This document shows positions 24,411 through 35,475 of a DNA stretch of 64,000 bases, piece by piece. This stretch comes from Pyrrhosoma nymphula. Its lineage: Eukaryota; Arthropoda; Insecta; Odonata; Coenagrionidae. The stretch spans positions 47,891,531 through 47,955,530 of the forward strand of contig OY754338.1 in NCBI GenBank assembly GCA_963573305.1, given 5' to 3'. The first letter of the stretch is position 1. The number at the start of each line of letters is the position of its first letter. The notes below the pieces were generated by a model. The model had not been told where the DNA came from. It worked only from the letters and a program-made list of their open reading frames with translations, and did not search any database. The translations under genes and the position numbers were made by a program.

Positions 24411-25276
24411 CTGAGATAGCCTTATATCCGTATTTCTTTTCTGTCCGTTCGTGTGTAGCCAGCAGCCAATTTTCATTGCGAAAAATACACAATTGAATTG
24501 GTATGGAGTCAAGCTCATGTTAGCCATAATATAAACCAAATTATTGAAGTTCACGAGAAAAATCATTTTATCCCGTTCCTGTTAATCTAATGCGAAATTA
24601 TTATTTCATGGATAATTTCATCACTTCATCAAATTATTTTATTTCTTTGTTTGTCTGTGTGTCGCTTCATAATTTTCATAATACTTCGGTTTCAGCATAA
24701 GGGTTTTCTTCCGACAGTCCTAGCCTGTCAATATATTATCTTCACTATCAATAAAAGGTCATGATGTATGGTTGGTTGTAGATGAAAAACATGGATCGTA
24801 GAACAGAAGCTGACGTTTTGTTCCCATTTCCGATATGTAAATTTGAATTGTAGGAAGGGCGAAGCCATTTCACTCGATGTTGGAAGACCTATGCTGTGTT
24901 TCAGAGGGAAAAAATAAACTCAAGATGGAGATAAAAGAAGTTTGGAGATGAAAAAAGGTATCAGCCACGAAAATGGGCTCAGGAGGCTAGGAAAAAAAGT
25001 TTGGGAGAAGTTATCCCATCCCTTCTCAATCTGTTCTCGCATTTGTCACCACTACGAGAAAAGGATATTTGACTCCTCCGTTGACGCTAAAGTTACACCT
25101 TCGTGAGAATTGAATTTTTGCGTAAATTTGCTCAAGTGTTCGAGTTTCATTTTAGCGTTTTCCGACGGATAAGATCCTTTCGAAATTATTATATACCGCT
25201 TGAAGTTATAGTCAGAAGCAGTGAACAAATAGAGAAATCCACCCCTCCAAATTCGAGCAGAGCCATAGGATCCTTA
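24411..25276. other. No feature seen
   Basis: No gene or repeat supported. Confidence 0.35.
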
Positions 25277-25484
25277 TACTTATTTCAGAATACTTATTTC
25301 AGAATACTTATTTCAGAATACTTATTTCAGAATACTTATTTCAGAATACTTATTTCATAATACTTATTTCAGAATACTTATTTCAGAATACTTATTTCAG
25401 AATACTTATTTCAGAATACTTATTTCAGAATACTTATTTCAGAATACTTATTTCAGAATACTTATTTCAGAATACTTATTTCAG
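25277..25484. repeat. 14-bp minisatellite, about 15 units
   Basis: Perfect or near-perfect head-to-tail copies of TACTTATTTCAGAA. One unit carries a G-to-A change (TTTCATAA). Because 14 is not a multiple of three, every frame rotates, and the apparent coding frame at 25103-25360 that runs into it has no meaning. Confidence 0.95.
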
Positions 25485-26563
25485 CCCTTAATATCGAATC
25501 TAACAGTTAAACTAGCATATGAGCATCAACATAAGAAAAATCATTTAGCAACAATTCAACTCTGTCCTCTCCTTTTTCTCATTCCCTCCCCTTCCATAAC
25601 TCACACCTCAATGCCACACAGCTCTGCGGCAGCTTTCATGGTAGTATAGGTATAGCGAATGTTGGTGGCACTCACCAGCGGAGGATTAGTGGACATTGAC
25701 CGTAAACCATAACGTAAAGCGTTGATGAGTGGGCCAAATTATCGTAGGACTCCCACAGGGTCCTCTGAAAAAAGGCTCGACCACTTCATCCCATATCTCA
25801 TGTATGCTTTCCTCTCCTTTGCGTCATGTTCTTCACGAGCGAGTTCCACCAAGTTTCACTACACCTATATGTAGATGCATCCAACATCAAATTCATCATG
25901 CTCAAAATTGCACCGCGTTAAAGGCTCAATCAAACTCGATGAATTCGTCGCATACGAATTTCAGTGTAATGCGATGATTATTTTTCATCCGACTCTCACA
26001 TCCAGCTGCAAATAAGGTGTGAGTAGATTCATAAGCACGGAAAGACGCGATTATAAACAAGCTATATATTTATTAGCACGAGAAAACAATATGTTCCAAA
26101 TATGTCCGTTTGCCATTGCAGCTCAGGGAAGAGGAACGAGGGAGCACATGTCCCAGTTACATCACATACCCGGTTCAAACTACTATTGTACGGACTAAAG
26201 TTCCTGCCTACACGTATTCATACTACATTAATGTAACTCAGTGCTGCCCTCACCAGGAATCGCAACGAAGAAGTGAGTGAGTGAACTAAAAAAGGATTCC
26301 TACATCACTGTGACGTTTTGAGAATTTCGAAATAGTTTTGAAAGCAAATGACACCTCTCTTTTTGGCTATTCATCAAGGTAAAGCCAAACCCCCTCATTA
26401 CTTCGATTGTCTTTTTTTATTATAATCTTTCATAATTTCCGGTCTCCGCTCGCGACGCCAGCGCTGACCACTGTTAGGTAGTGTCGTTAAAACTACTGCT
26501 TCGCCAGTAACCTTTTAGCGTTCACACGTGGTTAGCGCCTTGGACGCGACGGTTGCTACGTTA
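25485..26563. other. No confirmed feature
   Basis: A moderately GC-balanced region with one 82-codon frame at 25729-25977 that I cannot assign. No repeat boundary identified. Confidence 0.3.
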
Positions 26564-27023
26564 TACCCCGTTTACACAACAGCCGTACATACCCACGTAC
26601 GTAAGCCCGCAGGCCCAAAAGGCTGTGGAAACGCACGTCCGTTCAACTGTAACACGTAGTTCCTAGCGCTGCGGACCTTACGTTGGTTGGCGCTGGCGTT
26701 GCGGGGGAGAAACCGGAAATTTGAAGTACAGTACTCAGAAAAGGTACACAAAATGGTTAATGGTGAAAATGTAACTGTGATTATCAAACAGAGAAAAGTT
26801 TCTTTTGCTTTTGAAACCATTTCGAATATTGCATAAGTATCATCAATGCTCGAATTCTGTTTTTAATTACCTGCTTGCGTTCCACTTGTTCGCGGAAATT
26901 CCTGGAGAGGGCAGCACAGAGTTACAACTGTAACGCCAATGTCGTATGTCGTACTCACGTAGGGTTGCTACATTGGCATGTACGGATGTTGTGTAAACAG
27001 TTAATTAGTTGTGTGAACGGGGC
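26564..27023. mobile_element. MITE with CCCCGTTTACACAAC-type termini
   Basis: The left end reads CCCCGTTTACACAACAGCC then GTACATACC. The right end has the complementary CATGTACGGATGTTGTGTAAAC followed by a second terminus-like GTTGTGTGAACGGGGC. The right side therefore appears to hold two tandem copies of the terminal motif and the left side one. The interior is about 400 bp, with only a 28-codon ATG frame near 26752. Similar ends occur in several cut-and-paste superfamilies. I could not fix a target duplication, so the superfamily is open. Confidence 0.6.
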
Positions 27024-27605
27024 ATCGGCTAGTTAAAAACCAAATCCCGGAAAAATCCACCATGCTCAGAAAACAGTTGACGAGCTATAATAAGAAGAAA
27101 TATGTATAAAAAAGGAACATCACTAAAATAATGATTACAAGAATGAATAATAATTAATGCAAATATAAATGAAGTGTAATATAATTACGATTAGAAATTT
27201 TCAAGGAAATAGCGGCAAAACCGCAATGTTACTAAATATTTATGTTTGTCCTTTTAATTAACTGAACTAGAAAAAAGTAACTTTATTACATCCGATGTAA
27301 TTTGAATACAAACGGAATACCTATCATAATTTTGCAAACAACTAGATTGACATTATTAAAAAAGGGTACAATAAATTTAGCATAAACGCAGCAATTAGTT
27401 ATTCCCCGCTTAAATTAATAGCTTTCTATGCTAGTAACTATCATTTTAACCCCTAGTAACTCTTGCGGGGTAAACAACAACGTGAACAAGTTAACTAGGG
27501 TAGACGCTAACTTGCGTTCCCACGAGGAACTTTTTACTCGCTTTCGAGTTACTAGCGTAGAAATCTAGTAAATAACGGGACATTACAAATAGTTGTAACT
27601 ATGGA
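27024..27605. other. AT-rich flank with short dispersed repeats of CTAGTAACT/AGTTACTAG
   Basis: Bases 27420-27570 hold several forward and inverted copies of a CTAGTAACT-like word together with AACTTGCG. It may be a decayed MITE. No termini could be fixed. Confidence 0.3.
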
Positions 27606-28347
27606 AACAATGAATTTTTTTAAGTATTCTACCAGCTGATTGGTTGGTTCTTGGACAGTTCCCATTCTGCATTCCAATTTCATAGACATTGTCTCGCTTT
27701 CCCTCCAAAGGATGTCCCGCTATTAGATCCCTCTTCAATACTTCATATCTTCTACCTCCTCTTATTTCGTGCAGAATTCCTATTCTCTTCCTTCCTCTTC
27801 CACGCTTCCACAGTGTTCTCCCCTCTATCACTCTCTTCAACATGCCCTCTCCTCTCAAAACCTCCTCCATCCATATATTCTGACTACTCCGAATATCCGC
27901 CACAAGCTTCCTCTCCTCTCAAACCATATCCAATACCTCCTCATTCGTCTTCCTCGCCACCCAGCTCACCTTCTCCATCCTTCTCCAAACCCACATCTCT
28001 AACGCCTCAAGTCTACACACATCCTCCCTCTGCAATGACCAAGTTTCCGACCCATTTAGCGCCACGCTCCATATTAAAGTTTTCACCGGCATTTTCTTTA
28101 CATCTCTTCTCAGACCCCCATTCATCAATTCCCTTCTCTTCGAAAATGCTTCTTTAGCCAGCGCAATTATGCATCTGATGTCCTTCACTAAACCAATTAT
28201 CCTCCAAAATACTATCCAGATACGTAAAATGCTCGACCTGCTCTATATTCTGCCCTCCCACCCTTATATTCAGACCTTCCTTCTTACCTCTAGAAAATCT
28301 CATCCCCTTCGTTTTTTGTGGTAGATCTTCAGCCCATACCTTTCGCA

Positions 28348-29119
28348 CTACACCTCTAACGCATTCACCATTGACTGTAACCCCTTGGCAGACTGACTAA
28401 TCAATGCTTGATCATCTGCAAATCTCACTGATTTCATCAGCTCCCCTCCTACCACTATTCCTACCTCCTCCTCCCCCCATGCCTCCATTACCATTTCTTC
28501 TGGATACACGTTCAAAAGCAACGGCGATAGTGGGCTCCCCTGCCGCACTCCTCGTCCTATCGTGGCCCATCCCGATTCTCCATCGGCTACCCTAACCTGC
28601 GCCTTCTGGTTCATATAAAAATTCCGAATCAGACGCCTGTCCCTCCAATCGACCCCTATTTTCTTCAACAATCCCATTAATTTCGTCCGGTCCACCCGAT
28701 CAAACGCCTTCTCGAAATCTACGAAGTATGTAAAAACATTCTGCCAGTACACTAGGTTTTTTTCTGCTAGCGTCCTCATCACCGCTATAGCGTCTCCGTT
28801 CCCGTCCCTCTCCTAAACCCGAACTGGTCGTCACCCAGGTCTTCTTTTTTGCCTTCTTCTCTAGCCTTCTGTTTATAATTCTCAGAACTACTTTGGCCGC
28901 GTGGGATATTAAGCTTATTATCCTATAGTCTTCGCATGTTTTTGCCTTTCTCTTCGTTAGAGTCGGATGTAGTACATTCCTCGCGAAGTCTTCCGGCCAC
29001 ACTCCATCCTCATAAATCCTACGTATAAGCGCAAAACGTTTTCCCGTTATGTTCTTCCCCATGCTCTTTAAAAACTCTGCAGGTATGTCATCTATTCCCA
29101 CCACCTTATTCCTTTTCAT
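28348..29119 (-). pseudogene. Reverse transcriptase domain of RTE copy 1
   Basis: Two overlapping minus-strand frames (29119-28700 and 28782-28348) cover the RT core. The first runs from IDDIPAEF through KVVLRIINRRLEKK. The second has the aspartate-bearing FVDFEKAFDRV (about residue 21), RQGSPLSPLL and the catalytic FADD. They are in different frames, so at least one indel lies near 28.75-28.80 kb. The catalytic aspartates are present at protein level but the ORF is broken. Confidence 0.75.
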
Positions 29120-29416
29120 GTCTCGTAGAGCTCTTTCGATTTCGCTATCTAGGATACCTGGTCCGTTGACCTATCGATGTCGTCTTCCCTTTCTATATCT
29201 AAGGTATTGGGCTTATTTCTTTACCATACAGCTCTTCAACATACTCCTTCCGCCTCTCCTGGATCTCTTTCGGTTCTACGATCACCTTTCTAGTCTTGTC
29301 TGTTATCGTCGTAATTCCCCTTCCCTTATTACTATCCGTCAATTCTTTCCTTTCCTATATAATGCGTCTGCTTTTCCCTCTTTTTGGTATTTATCTAACA
29401 AGACGGTCTGTTCTCT

Positions 29417-30055
29417 TCACCACGCCTTTCTTACTTTTTTAGTTTCTCTAATAAGCCTGTTATTTAATTCTCCGTATTTTCTCTTACCTAGTTCTGAGTT
29501 TACGCTCTTCCATTTCCTTCTCTCCGGCATCTCCATTATCATCTCCTTCCTGATCCACGATTTTCTAATTAAAGTTGCACTGACTACGGCTACCGTTGCT
29601 TTCTCCGCAACTACAAATACATTTTTCAAACTTCCCCATTCATCTTCCACTGATCTAACTCCATGATACTCACCCATTATCTCGTCCACCTTCTCTCGAT
29701 ACCTTTTCTTAATTGCCCCAGTTAATGCCTCGGTATTCCACTTTCGCACCCTCCTTCCCATTATTATCTTTTTTAGTTTTAAAAGACATTTCATCACTAA
29801 TAAGTTGTGGTCTGTGTCTGCATCAGCTCCTGGATAAGTATGCGAGTTTTTAACACTATTCCTGTATCTGTGAGGAACCATTATATAATCTATCTGGAAC
29901 CTATCTGTCTCTCCCAGCTTCTTCCAAGTGTACCTACGTCGAGGATGATGTCTGAACCATGTATTTGTAATCACTAGGTTATTTCTGCGGCAAAACTCCA
30001 CAGCTTTCTCGCCGCGGTCGTTCTCCTTCCTAACCCGTAATCGCCCACCTCCCAC
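29417..30055 (-). pseudogene. Endonuclease end and linker of RTE copy 1
   Basis: A 212-codon frame starts within the endonuclease (RGEKAVEFCRRNNLVITNTW), continues through HHPRRRYTWKK and QIDYIMV, and contains the APE-type closing motif DTDHNLLV, where aspartate-histidine is the expected catalytic pair. It then runs into a basic linker (MGRRVRKWNTEAL). This copy is open across the codon that is a stop in the 54.2 kb copy. An upstream frame break (30030-30236) separates it from the first half of the endonuclease. Confidence 0.7.
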
Positions 30056-30712
30056 CCATCTCTTCCTTCACCCACCACCGCGTTCCAATTACTACCAAGT
30101 GCTTACTGCCAGGTATCCTACCAATTATTTCCTCTAGCTGATCGTATATACCATCTACCTCTTCCCCCTTATGATTAGAGGTAGGCATATAAACCTGGAT
30201 TATAACTAAATTTGTTGTCTCTGCCTTTAGTTCCATGACTGTTATCTTATCACTCGTTCTGCATTCACTACTTTTCTACCAAGTTTCCTATTCATTACGA
30301 ATGCAACCCCGCGCTGACTTTCATTCCCTCAGCTATAAATTACTCTATATCCATCTCTCCAGTATTCCCCGTCATCCTTCCATCTTACTTCACCCAGACC
30401 CATGATGTGTACACCCACCCTCTCCATTTCTTGCTTTATATTCTCTAGCTTTCCCGCCCTAGCATAGTCCTAACATTCCACTTGCCTTTCAGATTGTTTC
30501 GTTCCTCTTCTTCATCTTCTTTTCCTCTGCTGCTGTATTTTCTGAGCAAGGATTTCGTGTGATGACGACCGCAGGGGCCTTGCTCCCACCGCTGCCGGGC
30601 ACGACACCCGGTCCACTGGGCCTAGTCCCGTAGTTGCCAGGATTTATTATCATTTGAGAACTGTCGATAATTTCAAGGTTTTTTTAAATTGAGATAGTAT
30701 TCCGTGGCATAC

Positions 30713-30934
30713 TCAATAGTGTTTTTTACGTGACACCTTCACTTCAGAGGCCGCCCCACTGGGGTGAGACGCCTTACGGAGCCGCCTCACTGAGGTACAG
30801 ACGCTGCGCGGACTAACATTCCTTTGTGTTCTAACCTTCGACCAATCTGGCATGGGTGACCCAACCAGGAGCATTGCTCCCGCCAGTTCAGCTCTAGGGG
30901 TCATCGGAGAACGCATGCCCTTGCACCACGACAA
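30713..30934 (-). other. Small conserved upstream frame of RTE copy 1
   Basis: A frame of about 73 codons lies 5' of the endonuclease and includes GAMLLVGSPMPDWSKV and SVCTSVRRLRKASHPSGAAS. An almost identical peptide lies in the same place in the other RTE copy (57338-57610). It may be a short ORF1 or a conserved 5' UTR. RTE elements often have a tiny or absent ORF1. No domain is recognised. Confidence 0.35.
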
Positions 30935-30962
30935 GGTTGTAGTCCAAAGGAGGATAACAATG

Positions 30963-32387
30963 TATTAGCGATGGAATTTTATGCTCCGGAAGAAATAAAA
31001 TGAATACACCAACCGAAATGGAAACGAAAGAAGAAAAAAAGTAGAAACTTGATGAGGTCAAAATATTTTTCGTTTAACAGAGTGAATGTTACAACATAAG
31101 CTGCTGTAAACGTGACTAAGATCTCAAATGGCAATGATATTTAAAATGAATTTAGTTAAGCAAAACGGTGGCAGGGCTTCCATGAGACGTTTTAAAAAAG
31201 ATCAATATCTATAACTGTATCGATTATAATATTATGGCCCTCAAACGTACAAGTTATTATAAACGTTTGATTTAATTATTTTTCATTTTAATAAAAATAT
31301 ATGGAGGCCAATCTTCGAATGAATAGGAATTTTTAGGTGAATTCATGAAGAAATGACACGAGCTGAGCACATTAATTTTTTTCAATGTCGTTGTAAACAG
31401 TTCACAATTCCACCAATCGCTTACTTTTCCGATTCTGGCATGTGCCATCCTTTCCCGTAAATAAACAAACAGCAACTACTTTAGTCATGTAAATAATTTT
31501 GAACATGCTGATAAGAACACCAAAATAGTGTTTCATCTTAATTATCTAAAAGTATAAGTAAGTCCAAATTGAAGGCTAGAAAAATAAAATGTAAACTTTC
31601 TCCCGCCAGTAAGTCCAAGTATCACTTCCTTAATTTATTATATCGTAGTTAATATCGTGAAATAGAAAACCTCTACCTTGAAATCCCCGTTGACTCCTTC
31701 TTCATAATCTTTTTTTTTCAGCTATCTTTTCTTTGCTCGAACTCGGTCCCATAACAAATTTCTTCGAATAATAGGCCTAACCCAATGGAGTTTTCGTGCC
31801 TAAAACCCTCCATATATGATGTCTCATTAATAACGTTAATGCCGTTTTCGAGATACATTTTACATACATTTTTACAAATAGTACAACTCATACAGGACTA
31901 TATGGTATACTAAAGAGGGAGAATAAGTAGTGATCTTCTTCGAGAAATAGTTTGATCGTATAATTTTTTGAGAGAAAGATGACCCAAATTCGATGTCTCT
32001 CAGTTACTGCTTTCAGCTATGTAAAGATAAAAAACAATACAATATGGTACCATAACTAAATTAGGAGGGGCAGATTGAATGAAAAGTGAGTAACGAAGTG
32101 GTTTAATATTTAGAAGGTTATTGATTGAGGAAAGCTAAGTCGCTGGTAATTATTAGTGAAACATTAAAGTTACTAAGTTTTACCATGAAGTTATTATGTT
32201 GTGACTGTGGTTCCTCGTGGGGCTCTTATTTTTTATCGAGGGAATTTTATATCATATTTTCTCTTCATTGTACATAAGGATGGGTTTCCTCTGGCAAGCT
32301 TTTTCCTCAAGTTTATTCTACAAGAGGTTGCGGAGAATTTAACCCTGACGAAAACTTTTTCATAAGTTAGTGCAGAGAAAAATTGGC
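30963..32387. other. No feature seen
   Basis: AT-rich flank of RTE copy 1, with no supported frame or repeat. Confidence 0.35.
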
Positions 32388-32556
32388 TGTTGTTTACATC
32401 GGCAACTAAACGTCTGCAATCAACTTGCGGAAACTTCAAAACGTCTGCTAGCTAACTTGCGGAGCCGTTTACACATGCAATGTACGTCAAAAGTCAGGCG
32501 CTTGCTTAAAGTACCTAACTTGCACAATAAACTTGCCAGTGTAAACCCTGTCTTAA
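32388..32556. mobile_element. Possible MITE with AACTTGC subrepeats
   Basis: Left GTTTACATCGGCAACT and right AACTTGCCAGTGTAAACC are inverted repeats with mismatches. Between them AACTTGC-like words occur four or five times. The plus and minus frames across it are by-products. No TSD was identified. Confidence 0.4.
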
Positions 32557-35400
32557 AAAGGAAGTGCCAAAACAGTTTCATTTCTAGGGCTTGCCTCTGT
32601 AGTAGTAATTCCGAAACAATAAGTCGTTTCTCGGTTCCACGATCTTCTAATTTGGAAACAGAAGGGATCCAACTAGGACGTCGCTGATTTCGCTTTCTGC
32701 GAGTGGTTTCTCCCTTCAAGCCTTCCATCATCAATTTCCTTGGCGGAACTCATGGATTTTCCGGGTGGCTCCGAGTTTGATGAACTCTGATTTTGATGCT
32801 CACGTGTTATATATCACGAGATATTCTCCGTCTCCGAAATTCTCTGCTCCCAATTCTATTGCGGGACTGGTGAAACTTCTAACCTCACTAAGTGCGATGA
32901 AACCGCGAGTGAAATGTCTCAAAGTTTCTCTTACGATTTGGAATCAAATCCGGTATTTTGAGATGATTTCCGTCACACACGACGTGATGGTAATTGAAAA
33001 TACCAACGGAATATCTTGTGGGCTGTATTTTCGGCATGAAGATATATTATGTGATGCAATGCAATACACAATACTTATATTATTTTTTTGAAGAGGCTAA
33101 AATTTAGATTCAGTGGAAATATCTTTGCCGGATTGGCATTACCCGTTCTTTTCAATGTTGGATCATTCATTTCAATTTTAAAAAGAATTATTAAAATTAT
33201 GCGTAATATTTATCAGTGAATGGCAGCATAATTGAATCCTAAAATTAATGAATATTTTGATGTACAGTGATATAAATACACTCATGCCAGAGGTCATTAA
33301 TTAAAAAATTGTATAGGTTTATCAATTGCGAAGTTGATAAAAAATAGTTGACTTTTAAGTGTTTCATGTGATGGAAGGATGCAGCAATTCCATCGGTCAT
33401 TAATCAAACATTAGTTTATCGTTACAGTAATAGAATAAAAATAATTTATGACACGATTATCAAAATTTCAATCAATTAAAGACAGTAATGTAAATTTGCG
33501 TTGGAGATTTAACCTGAATTTTTGTGTGCCAAAGTTAATTATTGTGTTTTAGTTTTACTTTGAATTATGGTTCACTTTGATGACATTTTCAATCCTTAGG
33601 GGGAAAAAATCGATTATCTGACGAGCATTCGCTGGTTTTTACTAAGACAACGTGCCAGGAAACTTAATGTTTGTGGATTCGGATCCCACCTCACTCATGG
33701 GCATTATGTGTCAGCTAGAATACAGTTATTAGTTTAGTTTTATTTTTATCTCAGAGATAACAATAAATGACTCATTATATTCACATATGGTGTTCTGTTC
33801 TTGACCTAGATTTCGCAGTAGTACAACCAACTTAAGGTCGTGAATAAAACATTTTATTTGAATATAAAAAGTTATTCATTGTTATTTGCATAATACAGGA
33901 AGCTATACCTAAAAACATTGATTTTAATCCCAGAAGTTGAAACAAAATCCATTGCTACAGAACTTTGTCTCAGAACTGATGCGATGGATCTTGTACGTAA
34001 CTAATTAAGGACTTTTTCTGGTTTCCACAGTGATAATCACGTAAGATGTAATCGGTTTAGACATTTATATAATTACCACACCGAATTTTAAGCGAGAGAA
34101 AATGATGTAAAACATTGATACTGATCGCATCACAGAGGAAAACTGGTAATAGTTCTTCTTTTACCCAAAATATTCTCTTTTCCTTAACGCCTTTCTTGAG
34201 ACAGAAGAAATTCTTCCATTTTCGATGTTCTCACCATAGTTGGTGGCGCAGAATGATTTCTGCGGTTTCCCTCATCATTTGAATGGCCATTAAAAGTATT
34301 GAGTGCAAAAGAAAGTGAAATGGTATGTTAATGAAAAGTTCTTAACCAACCGGAAAATCTGTGCCACTATTGCACTCCGCTCAGTCTCAGGTGAAAGACC
34401 GAAATTAATATCTAAGCATAAGTTAATGGGATTCTCCGATTCCGAAGTTCTCGGTGGGAGTGATAATGAGGATGTGCCCGCATACTCCCCGGCGGAACGG
34501 AGAACGTCTGGGAGAGATATGAGGTTGTTGGGGATGGAATTTTGCTGAGGATGGAAGGGCAAGTTCGTGTCGCTATGCAAGCACGTCGTACTCCAATGAC
34601 CACACCTGCTTTCAGTGAAACCTTCGGAGTGATAGGAAGTGCTTTTAATCTATCGGCAGTGTCAGACGAGGCGACCGTCTGTCTGTCAATCATGCCTATT
34701 TTATGGGACTTCAAGACGACCTTGTATAATTGAAATTCGGTAGGAATACCCAATTTTGTTACCCGAAGCCGATCGGAAATATAGCGTACTCAGCGTTCAG
34801 CATATTATATAGTTTATTTCTATCCCAAATCGGCTAACTTTTACTCTTAGTAGAATGCCGCTGATATCGGTCGGGAGAGGTTTTTTTGAAATTGGTTGAA
34901 AAGAAATACTAGAGGCAGATGAGGCACTGCACGAGCACTGTAAGAGCCTGTTGTATTTTCTCTGACTTTCATCATAACCTACCTTTAACCGGTAGATAAC
35001 TCAGATGATGATGATAATGATATTAAAATTAGGAACTTGGACTTTCTGACCCTTATGCGCTCATGGTGGCTATATATCGCTTGCCTTTGGCCACCTTTGA
35101 ACGCTCATCATTCTCATTAGTATATATTAGCTCATGCTAAAGTTCTTTAGTTAATGCTTTGATTAAAAAAAATACATTTCTAGTTCTTAAATGAAGTTTT
35201 AAAAAAACTAAATGAATTGTATGTAATTTTTTTGTCAAAGCTTTTCCATGCTTAAATCTTCAATAGATAGTTGAAATAAAACAAACCGGCATAAGATTTC
35301 TTAAGAGTAAAAAAAGGTAAATGCCACGAAAGCGTAACGGTTAATTTCCTTGATAGCGTTAACTTTAAATGTGAACTTATTCCTGAGACCTTCATCTCCA
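32557..35400. other. No confirmed gene
   Basis: Overlapping frames at 34290-34753 on both strands (81-113 codons) show no domain I recognise, although 34300-34730 is GC-richer than its flanks. A tRNA-like B box (GGATTCGGATCCCAC) near 33680 may mark a decayed SINE. Confidence 0.35.
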
Positions 35401-35475
35401 TCTACATGATACCCTGCAAGTCACCTCATGGGTGTGTGGCATGTGGTGAGTTTTTACCAACATGGACTACGCCGT
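35401..35475 (+). repeat. Short dispersed repeat (CTACATGATACCCTGCAAG type)
   Basis: The segment TACCCTGCAAGTCACC then TGTGTGGC and GTGAGTTTTTACCA recurs at 41181-41258 and, partly, at 48346-48384, always in the same orientation. It resembles a common arthropod short repeat thought to derive from a LINE or SINE. It is not coding. Confidence 0.55.

Larger units (their letters stand above)
27613..30955 (-). mobile_element. RTE-like non-LTR retrotransposon, copy 1, full length but decayed
   Basis: The element lies on the minus strand, with its 5' end near 30955 and 3' end near 27613. It is 3.34 kb, the usual size for RTE elements. Flanking AACAATG at 27606-27612 and 30956-30962 is a probable 7-bp TSD. 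In sense order come a 5' region, an APE-type endonuclease region (about 30540-29800, QVYMPTSNH and DTDHNLLV), and a linker. The reverse transcriptase follows (about 29120-28340: KVVGIDDIPAEFL, FVDFEKAFDRV, RQGSPLSPLLLN, FADDQALIS), then a C-terminal tail (RQ...WMEEVLRGEGMLKRVI, KRGRGRKRIGILHEI). Frameshifts and stops separate the blocks, so no active protein can be made. It is alignable end to end with the 54.2 kb copy. Clade assignment is from motifs and length, not from a phylogeny. Confidence 0.85.

Noticed and set aside
25277..25484. CRISPR array
   Set aside because: The units are 14 bp head to tail without spacers, and the genome is eukaryotic.
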